Origin: an uncultured Eggerthellaceae bacterium
GTDB lineage: Bacteria > Actinomycetota > Coriobacteriia > Coriobacteriales > Eggerthellaceae
NCBI GenBank assembly: GCA_910577495.1
Contig: CAJTML010000102.1
Coordinates: 1 to 7,687 of the forward strand
Reading direction: 5' to 3'
DNA length: 7,687 bases
Position 1 is the first letter of the stretch. The number at the start of each line of letters is the position of its first letter. The notes beneath the pieces are model-generated. The model was not told the origin of the DNA and did no database searches. It was given only the letters and a program-made list of their open reading frames with translations. Positions 1 through 5,697 of this stretch are shown here, piece after piece. Both the position numbers and the translations under genes were made by a program.

Positions 1-558
1 GCTGAGAAGGGCGGCATTCATATTGCAGAAGACCAGTTCTATTGCGAAATCATCAATCCTGAGACGCTGCAGCCGGTTGAGCCGGGCGAGTGGGGAGAAC
101 TTGTTATCACCACGCTGACGCGCCAAGCAACGCCGCTGGTGCGTTATCGCACTCGTGACGTTACGCGCATTATCGAAGAGCCGTGCGCGTGTGGTCGCAC
201 GCATCGCAAGATTGACTATCTGCGCGGACGCACCGATGACATGCTGATTATTCGCGGCGTGAATGTCTTCCCGTCTCAAATTGAGCAAGTCATCACCGAA
301 TTCCCCGAGATTGCAACGCAATACCAGATCATCTTGACTACCAAAGGCCCGCTGGATCGTGTAGAGTTACAGGTGGAAACGGTACCCGAGTTCCCCATTG
401 ACGAGATTCGCAAACTTGAAGATCTGAAAGCGCGCCTGGGTGCTGAACTTAAGAGCAACTTGCAGGTTTCGGTTGACATTAAGCTTGTTGAGCCTAAGAC
501 CATTGAGCGAAGCGAAGGCAAGGCAAAACGCGTGATTGATCTGCGAGAAGGGAAGTAA
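1..558 (+). CDS. paaK: Phenylacetate-CoA ligase, C-terminal part (first copy; 5' end outside window)
   Basis: This is the last 185 residues of an AMP-forming arylacetate-CoA ligase; the reading frame is open to the left edge, so the gene begins outside the window. The family activates phenylacetate or related arylacetates with ATP and CoA, through an acyl-adenylate, in the cytoplasm. Visible landmarks, numbered from the edge, are RYRTRD at 48-53 (the conserved Asp motif that contacts the AMP ribose), EPCACGR at 60-66, the hinge-like RGRTDDMLIIRG at 75-86, NVFPSQIE just after it, and GKAK near residue 173, which should include the C-terminal catalytic lysine. The same landmarks occur in order in the complete ligase at 5697-7064, but much of the sequence between them differs, so these are diverged paralogues and not a recent duplication. 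The ACT-protein gene begins 1 bp after the stop, implying co-translation. The preferred arylacetate cannot be read from this part. Confidence 0.93.
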   Translation, partial: AEKGGIHIAEDQFYCEIINPETLQPVEPGEWGELVITTLTRQATPLVRYRTRDVTRIIEEPCACGRTHRKIDYLRGRTDDMLIIRGVNVFPSQIEQVITEFPEIATQYQIILTTKGPLDRVELQVETVPEFPIDEIRKLEDLKARLGAELKSNLQVSVDIKLVEPKTIERSEGKAKRVIDLREGK

Positions 559-559
559 C

Positions 560-988
560 ATGCTAGCGCAATTAACCGTCTTTTTAGAGAACGAAAAAGG
601 CCGTCTGGCTGCGGTATGTCGCGCCATCTCGGACGCAGGTTCAAACATGCATACCCTTGTTGTTGCCGATACCGCTGACTTCGGTGTTGCTCGCATGCTT
701 TGCGACAATCCTGAGGCGTGCGCCGAAACGCTGCGTCAGCAGGGGTGGCGTGCCGCGGTGTCGCCGGTATTGGGAGTTCGCGTTCCCAATGTTCCTGGTG
801 GTCTTGCCACTATGTTGGAGTTTTTGGACGAGTGTGATGTTAATGTTGAATATGGCTACTGCATCACGTTAAGCGATGATTCAGCGGTAGACATTTTTAA
901 AGTAAGCGACGATGGCACGGTTGAAGCCCGTCTTGAGCAGGCAGGCTTTGAGATCGTAGCCCCGGAGGATATTTACACCATTGGTTAA
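560..988 (+). CDS. Tandem ACT-domain protein (first copy), probable amino-acid sensor for the ligase
   Basis: A 142-residue soluble protein made almost entirely of two ACT-like domains, roughly residues 3-68 and 71-140. The second has the typical turn VPNVPGGLA (75-83) followed by a helix and DVNV (93-96), matching the usual 'PG.L ... g.NV' ligand-site pattern. The first has a degenerate turn, ENEKGRLA (10-17), without the proline. ACT domains usually bind amino acids at domain interfaces and control a partner enzyme or regulator; no DNA-binding or catalytic domain is present here. I chose the ATG at 560, 1 bp after the paaK stop, because it begins directly at the first ACT strand; a purine-rich AGAAGGGAAG lies just upstream as ribosome-binding site. 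The upstream ATG at 536 would lie inside paaK and add an unrelated segment. It is a paralogue of the protein at 5260-5697, also next to a paaK. The inferred role is sensing an aromatic amino acid or arylacetate for the ligase; the ligand is unknown. Confidence 0.85.
   Translation: MLAQLTVFLENEKGRLAAVCRAISDAGSNMHTLVVADTADFGVARMLCDNPEACAETLRQQGWRAAVSPVLGVRVPNVPGGLATMLEFLDECDVNVEYGYCITLSDDSAVDIFKVSDDGTVEARLEQAGFEIVAPEDIYTIG
964..968 (+). promoter_or_regulatory. Shine-Dalgarno supporting a TTG start for the carboxypeptidase gene
   Basis: GGAGG lies inside the end of the ACT gene, with a 12-base spacer before the TTG at 981. The spacing is on the long side. The only nearby in-frame ATG, at 1008, has no recognisable ribosome-binding site in front of it (the preceding bases read GAATTCACAGCAGCCA), so the site favours the TTG start, which overlaps the upstream gene by 8 bp. 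Confidence 0.5.
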
Positions 989-2402
989 GACGAATTCACA
1001 GCAGCCAATGAGCTTGCGCGTACGCATCCTTGCGTGCGCGCTTGCGCTCATTATGGCAACATCGTTTCCGTTTTCGGAAGCACAGTATGCGTTTGCTGAC
1101 GTTCGCAAAGCAGACGTTATTTATGGCGAAACGGTTGATGCTCGTGGTTTGGCTGTTGCACAATGCCCGAGCATTGATGCGCAGTTTGCCATGGTCATGG
1201 ACGCACAAGGTACCGTTTATTTCGAGCGCAATGCTTTTACGCCAGCTCAGATTGCATCTATTACCAAAGTTATGACCGCGGTAGTGGCACTTGATGCAAT
1301 TGATGCAGGACTGGTAAGCCTTGATACTCCCGTAACGGTTTCGCCTGCTGCAGCCTACGTGGGCGAATCAAGCGCGGGTCTGCAAGAGGGCGATGTAATG
1401 GATATGGCAACCGCTCTGAAGGCGCTGTTGGTGCCCTCAGGAAACGATGCTGCTGTGGCCATTGCAGAGTGTGTTGGACAAGCGCTTATCAACGCTGGTC
1501 AGGCTACCAATGCCGATCCTGAAGCCGCTTTCGTGGACGCCATGAATGCCAAAGCCACTGAGATTGGCTGCACTGATTCGATCTATGAGAACCCTCACGG
1601 TCTTGACTTCGACGAATACGCCGGAAACCTGCATGCAACGGCGGCAGACATTGCGAAACTTGTTGCCTATGCCATGAAAAACGATCTGTTCCGCGAAGAC
1701 GTTGCGTTGGGAGATACCACTATTACCGTAACGCGTGCGGGACAGCCGACCGACGTATACCTGCAGGCAACGGATCAGTTTATCAACTACAGCAATTACG
1801 CAATTGGCGTTAAGACTGGCTTTACGGAACTTGCGGGCGCTTCGTTTGCGGGCGCTACCAACAAAGATGGGTTCGAACTCTACGCTATCGTGTTGGGGTC
1901 GTCCTCTGAGGAGCAGCGCTTCGTTGACGCAGCAACGCTTACTGACTGGGTTTATGAGCATTTAGTTGACTATCCACTTGCACACAGCGCCCAAAACGTC
2001 ACCATGAATGGTCAATCAGTTCCGCTTATTGCAGAAGTTGCTTGCGAAAACTGGATTGATAAAACAGTACCCGCAACGCTTGCTGATCCAACGGCATCGG
2101 TTGAAGTTTTTGAGCTCAATGGCAACGTCAGTCAGGTAGTAGAGTTCAACGAGCTCACCGGCGACATCCATGTTGGAGACGTAGTTGGCAAAATCACCTT
2201 TAAGCAGCGCAATCAAACTATCGCCGAAATGGATTTGGTTGCCTGCCAAGATCAACCTGCACCAAGCTTTTTTGAAGGAATTGGAATTTGGTGGGATAGG
2301 CTCTTCAGAAGTTTTTCTGGACAGCCTCAAACAGCCCAATCCGTCGTAATTAACGAAACGCCATTTTTAGTTGACCGCGCGCAAACCCAGACAAGCGAAT
2401 AA
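981..2402 (+). CDS. D-alanyl-D-alanine carboxypeptidase, PBP5/DacA type (peptidase S11), secreted
   Basis: This 473-residue serine carboxypeptidase should trim the terminal D-Ala from peptidoglycan pentapeptides outside the cytoplasmic membrane. The three penicillin-binding active-site motifs appear in order: SITK (S93, K96; nucleophile and general base), SGN (153-155) and KTG (278-280). A Sec-type signal peptide is clear: basic residues at 13-15, a hydrophobic core at about 16-30, and AFA-D at 37-40 as likely cleavage site. Residues about 335-425 fit the beta-rich C-terminal domain of PBP5. The stretch FFEGIGIWWDRLFRSF (430-445) looks like the amphipathic helix that anchors this family to the outer face of the membrane, followed by an extra polar tail of about 28 residues. 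The TTG at 981 is preferred because GGAGG lies upstream; an ATG at 1008 would also leave an intact signal peptide. It overlaps the ACT gene by 8 bp, suggesting coupling, although a cell-wall enzyme is unexpected here. Confidence 0.92.
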   Translation: MVKTNSQQPMSLRVRILACALALIMATSFPFSEAQYAFADVRKADVIYGETVDARGLAVAQCPSIDAQFAMVMDAQGTVYFERNAFTPAQIASITKVMTAVVALDAIDAGLVSLDTPVTVSPAAAYVGESSAGLQEGDVMDMATALKALLVPSGNDAAVAIAECVGQALINAGQATNADPEAAFVDAMNAKATEIGCTDSIYENPHGLDFDEYAGNLHATAADIAKLVAYAMKNDLFREDVALGDTTITVTRAGQPTDVYLQATDQFINYSNYAIGVKTGFTELAGASFAGATNKDGFELYAIVLGSSSEEQRFVDAATLTDWVYEHLVDYPLAHSAQNVTMNGQSVPLIAEVACENWIDKTVPATLADPTASVEVFELNGNVSQVVEFNELTGDIHVGDVVGKITFKQRNQTIAEMDLVACQDQPAPSFFEGIGIWWDRLFRSFSGQPQTAQSVVINETPFLVDRAQTQTSE

Positions 2403-2415
2403 CGGCGAATCGCCG
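2403..2415. other. Small hairpin directly after the carboxypeptidase stop codon
   Basis: CGGCG-AAT-CGCCG is a perfect 5-bp stem with a 3-base loop, beginning one base after the TAA in the 46-bp gap before the FHA gene. No T-run follows, so it is not a convincing terminator. It could protect an mRNA end or be chance. The rest of the gap holds only the ribosome-binding site of the next gene. Confidence 0.25.
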
Positions 2416-2448
2416 AAATCGCTTGCACAGACCAGGGAGGGAATACCT

Positions 2449-2886
2449 ATGACCAAGCTTTGCCCCGTATGCAACAGCCCCGCTGACGACAGCGCTGCAA
2501 GCTGCCCAAGCTGTGGTTTCAAGTTTCTGGGTGCAACCCAGCAATTTAAGCCGATCTCATTAGATGAACCGCTGCCTACCATGAGCACGCCACATGCAAG
2601 TGCTACGCTGCAGGTCGTGCGTGGTCCGCAAACTGGTATCACGATTCCACTCACGCAAGAAACCATCACTATCGGGCGAAGCCCGCAGTGTTCGCTCTTT
2701 TTAAACGATATGACCGTATCACGTGATCACGCCAGCGTATCTCCTGGTCATGGTGGCTATATCATCACTGACCAAAACTCGTTTAATGGCGTATGGGTCA
2801 ATAACAAGAATGTGGTTTCACACTTGCTTGAGCCTGGTGACGTTATTCAAATCGGCTCATTTTGCTTGGTATATCAAGAGGACTAA
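2449..2886 (+). CDS. Zinc-ribbon plus FHA-domain protein (phosphothreonine-binding adaptor)
   Basis: A 145-residue cytoplasmic protein with two modules. The N-terminus holds a four-cysteine zinc ribbon, CPVC (5-8) and CPSC (19-22). After a linker of about 25 residues comes an FHA domain (about 53-143) carrying the conserved phosphopeptide-binding residues: G76-R77-S78 in the GRS motif, S91-R92-D93-H94, and N110 with N113-G114. FHA domains bind phosphothreonine peptides, usually products of Hanks-type Ser/Thr kinases, and connect them to cell-wall, division or metabolic control; no kinase gene is present here. The ATG at 2449 is well supported: AGGGAGG (2434-2440) precedes it by 8 bases and the zinc ribbon begins immediately after it. 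The upstream in-frame extension to 2371 would overlap the carboxypeptidase gene and lacks domain content. The gene lies 46 bp after the carboxypeptidase and 36 bp before iorA. Its partner cannot be deduced. Confidence 0.9.
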   Translation: MTKLCPVCNSPADDSAASCPSCGFKFLGATQQFKPISLDEPLPTMSTPHASATLQVVRGPQTGITIPLTQETITIGRSPQCSLFLNDMTVSRDHASVSPGHGGYIITDQNSFNGVWVNNKNVVSHLLEPGDVIQIGSFCLVYQED

Positions 2887-2922
2887 CCCTTTACAAGATG
2901 CGTTTATAAGGATTTATGAGTT

Positions 2923-4671
2923 ATGGAACTTCTCTCTGGAAATGAAGCTATTGCGCAAGGCGCATGGGAAGCGGGAGCGCATATTGGCGTCGCCTATCCA
3001 GGTACCCCTTCCACAGAAACCCTTGAAGTGTTCGCCAAAAAAGACGGCGTGTATGCCGAATGGGCGGTTAACGAAAAAGTTGCCGTGGAAGTTGGTGTTG
3101 GCGCCTCAGCAGCAGGTGCACGTGTACTGACCACGATGAAGCATGTCGGCGTCAACGTGGCCGCAGATCCGCTCTTTACTGCAGCCTATACGGGTGTTGG
3201 CGGCGGTTTGGTTGTCCTGGCGGCTGACGACCCGGGCATGTATTCGTCGCAAAATGAGCAGGATTCTCATTGGTATGCCCGTGCTGCGGCAATCCCGATG
3301 CTTGATCCGGCGAATTCGCAAGAGGCGCATGATTTCACGCGCGACGCATTTTCGATTTCAGAAGAATTCGACGTTCCGGTATTTATTCGCTCTACCGTGC
3401 GTGTTTCACATACGAAAACTCCTGTTGAAACGGGAGTTCGCCAAGAGGTAGCGCTCAAAGGATATGAAAGCAATCCGGCCAAATGGGTTATGATGCCTGC
3501 GTTTGCCAAGCCGCGCCGCAAGGTGCAGCTTGAGCGCATGGAAGCACTTCGCCGTTGGGTGGAAACGTGTCCGTACAACCAGGTCACTATGCGTGATACG
3601 AAGATTGGTGTGATTTGCGCTGGTGCTGTCTATGAACATGTCGAAGAAGCGCTGCCTGACGCGTCGGTTTTTAAGCTTGGCGTAACCTGGCCACTTCCTC
3701 AAGACGCACTGCGCACCTTCGCTCAAAATGTGGATGCTGTCTATGTGATTGAAGAGGCCTCCGAGTATCTCACCGAAAGCGTGAAGGCATGTGGAATTGC
3801 CGTGAGTGACTTCACCCACGCACTTCCGCGCGATGGTGAGCTGACGCCAGGTCTTATTCGCGCGGCATTTGGCCTTACCGAGCCCGCTCATCTGGATGCA
3901 CCGCAAAACATTCCGCCGCGTCCGCCGGCGTTGTGCGCAGGATGTCCGCATCGTTTGGTCTTCAAAGAACTTTCGCGCCTCAAAGCAATTGTCACCGGCG
4001 ACATTGGTTGCTACACCTTAGGAGCGCTTCCGCCGCTTCAGGCTATGGATACGTGCGTGGATATGGGTGCGTCGGTTTCTATGTCGCACGGCTTTGAGCT
4101 GGCGCTTTCGCAAACTGAGCATAGGCCTGTTGTTGCCGTCATCGGAGACTCAACCTTTGCACACTCTGGTTTATCTTCGCTTATCTCGACGGTATACAAC
4201 AACGGTAGTGGCACTATTTGCGTCTTAGATAACCGCACAACAGCTATGACCGGCAGACAGGGTAATCCCTTCAACGGGCAGACGCTGCAGGGACGCCCCA
4301 CTCGCGAACTCAACATTGAAGCAATTGTGTCAGCATTGGGCGTAGAAGATGTCTCAGTGATTGATCCCAATGATGCAAAGGCGGTACGCAAAGCCCTCAA
4401 GGAGGCAACGACAAGCCCGGCGCTTTCGGTGCTCATCTTTAAGAGCCCGTGCGTGCTCATTGACCGCATTCGCAAACCAGCCTATGTGGTGACCGATGCG
4501 TGTACCAGCTGCGGTGTCTGCTCAACGCTTGGCTGTCCTGCTATCTCCAAGCGCCCTGAAACTGCGCAGGCACTCATTGATCCGTATCAGTGTATTGGAT
4601 GCGGGCAATGTCCGCAGTATTGTGCATTCGGCGCTATTGTCAGCTGCGAAGAAGGTGGTCTGAATGAGTAA
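2923..4671 (+). CDS. iorA: Indolepyruvate:ferredoxin oxidoreductase, alpha subunit
   Basis: The 582-residue catalytic subunit oxidatively decarboxylates arylpyruvates to aryl-acetyl-CoA and CO2, reducing ferredoxin; the reaction can run in reverse as a reductive carboxylation. Residues about 1-180 form the pyruvate-oxidoreductase N-terminal domain, with AYPGTPSTE (24-32). The TPP-binding domain includes CAGCPHR (338-344), GDIGCYTLG (359-367), and GDS (408-410) followed by DN at 436-437, the expected TPP/Mg2+ spacing. The C-terminus carries two 4Fe-4S ferredoxin motifs: cysteines 527, 530, 533, 538 and cysteines 557, 560, 563, 567. Length is normal for the family and no key residue is missing. 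The ATG at 2923 opens directly on the conserved MELLSGNEAIA and has AAGGA (2908-2912) 10 bases upstream. The end overlaps iorB by 8 bp, as expected for subunits made in equal amounts. Substrate preference among indole-, phenyl- and hydroxyphenylpyruvate cannot be judged from sequence alone. Confidence 0.96.
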   Translation: MELLSGNEAIAQGAWEAGAHIGVAYPGTPSTETLEVFAKKDGVYAEWAVNEKVAVEVGVGASAAGARVLTTMKHVGVNVAADPLFTAAYTGVGGGLVVLAADDPGMYSSQNEQDSHWYARAAAIPMLDPANSQEAHDFTRDAFSISEEFDVPVFIRSTVRVSHTKTPVETGVRQEVALKGYESNPAKWVMMPAFAKPRRKVQLERMEALRRWVETCPYNQVTMRDTKIGVICAGAVYEHVEEALPDASVFKLGVTWPLPQDALRTFAQNVDAVYVIEEASEYLTESVKACGIAVSDFTHALPRDGELTPGLIRAAFGLTEPAHLDAPQNIPPRPPALCAGCPHRLVFKELSRLKAIVTGDIGCYTLGALPPLQAMDTCVDMGASVSMSHGFELALSQTEHRPVVAVIGDSTFAHSGLSSLISTVYNNGSGTICVLDNRTTAMTGRQGNPFNGQTLQGRPTRELNIEAIVSALGVEDVSVIDPNDAKAVRKALKEATTSPALSVLIFKSPCVLIDRIRKPAYVVTDACTSCGVCSTLGCPAISKRPETAQALIDPYQCIGCGQCPQYCAFGAIVSCEEGGLNE

Positions 4672-5245
4672 AGCAACGACGGTTTTGCTCTGCGGAGTTG
4701 GTGGACAGGGAACGATTTTGGCAGCAGATCTGCTGGCTCACACAGCGCTTGAGTCTGGCTACGATGTCAAGGTTTCTGAAATTCATGGCATGTCGCAGCG
4801 CGGCGGCGCGGTCACGACGGTCGTGCGTTTTGGTAAAGATGGCGTTGACTCAATGGTGTGTGATGAGGGATGCGCAGATTGCGTTGTCTCGTTTGAAACC
4901 ACCGAAGCACTGCGCAATTTGCCCTTTTTACGCGTTGGGGGATACTTGCTGGTCGCAGATGAGACCATCCAACCGCTTCCGGTGCTCATGGGCAAGGCAA
5001 CCATGCCCGAAAACCCCTATGAGGAGCTGGCTGCCGCGCAGGCAACCATCATTCCAGCGGGCGAAATTGCAGCTGATCTGGGTAGCCCAAAGTCAGTTAA
5101 CGTTGTCTTGTTGGGTGCGCTGGCGTCTCAGCTGGACTTTGACCTGGCCACATGGGAGAAGACGATCACGCGTCGCGTTCCCCCCAAAACGATCGAGAAA
5201 AACCTCGCAGCATTTCGCGAGGGATATGCACACGCGCAGCGCTGA
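4664..5245 (+). CDS. iorB: Indolepyruvate:ferredoxin oxidoreductase, beta subunit
   Basis: The 193-residue small subunit matches the gamma domain of 2-oxoacid:ferredoxin oxidoreductases and pairs with IorA; it is thought to contribute to CoA binding and assembly. It opens with the glycine-rich GVGGQGT (11-17), followed by the hallmark SEIHGMSQRGG (38-48), and the later conserved SPKSVNVVLLGALA (141-154). No iron-sulfur motif is present, as expected for this subunit. The ATG at 4664 lies within the last codons of iorA (8-bp overlap) with GAAGGTGG (4651-4658) as ribosome-binding site, so translation is probably coupled. The tandem-ACT gene follows after 14 bp. Length is typical. A different long frame on the same strand across 4698-5279 is a shadow. 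Confidence 0.95.
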   Translation: MSKATTVLLCGVGGQGTILAADLLAHTALESGYDVKVSEIHGMSQRGGAVTTVVRFGKDGVDSMVCDEGCADCVVSFETTEALRNLPFLRVGGYLLVADETIQPLPVLMGKATMPENPYEELAAAQATIIPAGEIAADLGSPKSVNVVLLGALASQLDFDLATWEKTITRRVPPKTIEKNLAAFREGYAHAQR

Positions 5246-5259
5246 GAGGATTATCGGTT

Positions 5260-5697
5260 ATGAGCGTCAAACAAATTAGCGTTTTCATGGAAAGCAGGCC
5301 CGGACATATGGGTCGCGTTCTTGCCGCGTTTGAGCAGGCACATATCAACGTTCGCGGTTTCAGCGCATCAGATACGGGTGACTACGGCATCGTGCGCTTC
5401 ATTGTGGATAAGCCCGAAATGGCACTTGACGTGCTTCGCGAGCGCGGCGCAGCTGCCAAAATGACTGACATCTTGTGTGTTCGCTTGGATGATAAGCCAG
5501 GCGAACTTGCACGCGTGATGGGTGTTTTCGCCGAATGCGAAATCAACGTAATCTATAGCTACTCGCTTATCTCCACCTACATCGCGCTCAACGTTGAAGA
5601 CATTGCGCATGCAGAGTCGCTTTTGGCGAATGAGCCGATTGTTATGGTGGATCAAGAAGAGCTTGTCTTTCCCGTGTTGGTAGAAGAGGGTCGATAA
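5260..5697 (+). CDS. Tandem ACT-domain protein (second copy), probable aromatic-amino-acid sensor
   Basis: A 145-residue soluble protein of two ACT-like domains, about residues 4-68 and 70-140. Both show the canonical ligand-site turn: ESRPGHMGRV (11-20) with HINV (28-31), then DDKPGELARV (77-86) with EINV (94-97). This makes it more canonical than the copy at 560-988, whose first turn is degenerate. No catalytic or DNA-binding domain is present. The ATG at 5260 is supported by AGAGGA (5245-5250) 9 bases upstream and begins exactly at the first ACT strand; the longer in-frame extension to 5152 lies in iorB and is rejected. The stop shares one base with the start of the following ligase gene (TAATG), implying tight coupling and roughly matched synthesis. 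The inferred role is amino-acid-dependent control of the adjacent PaaK or of IorAB; ligand and partner are not shown by the sequence. Confidence 0.88.
   Translation: MSVKQISVFMESRPGHMGRVLAAFEQAHINVRGFSASDTGDYGIVRFIVDKPEMALDVLRERGAAAKMTDILCVRLDDKPGELARVMGVFAECEINVIYSYSLISTYIALNVEDIAHAESLLANEPIVMVDQEELVFPVLVEEGR

Noticed and set aside
574..600. CTTTTT ... AAAAAG inverted repeat at the start of the first ACT gene
   Set aside because: Short A/T-only pairing within codons; not a terminator for the upstream ligase because there is no G/C stem.
1437..1961. 174-residue minus-strand open frame opposite the carboxypeptidase
   Set aside because: It lies wholly antisense to a gene with all three active-site motifs, has no recognisable domain, and its sequence looks like a shadow.
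2423..2450. Possible promoter TTGCAC ... TACCTAT before the FHA gene
   Set aside because: Spacing is plausible but the -10 would overlap the start codon, so a transcript could not carry the ribosome-binding site.
2890..2910. Possible promoter TTTACA ... TATAAG before iorA
   Set aside because: The two elements are only 9 bases apart, far from the usual 16-18, and the second overlaps the ribosome-binding site region.
3417..3438. Near-perfect 22-base inverted repeat in iorA (AACTCCTGTT / AACGGGAGTT, 2-base centre)
   Set aside because: It sits in the middle of an intact coding region with no T-run, and one pair is a wobble; probably chance within codons for KTPVETGV.
3406..3951. 181-residue minus-strand open frame opposite iorA
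   Set aside because: Arg/Cys-rich sequence with no domain, inside a well-supported gene; a frame shadow.
4698..5279. 193-residue plus-strand frame overlapping iorB
   Set aside because: Trp/Arg/Gln-rich translation in an alternate frame of iorB, with no domain; iorB has the family motifs.
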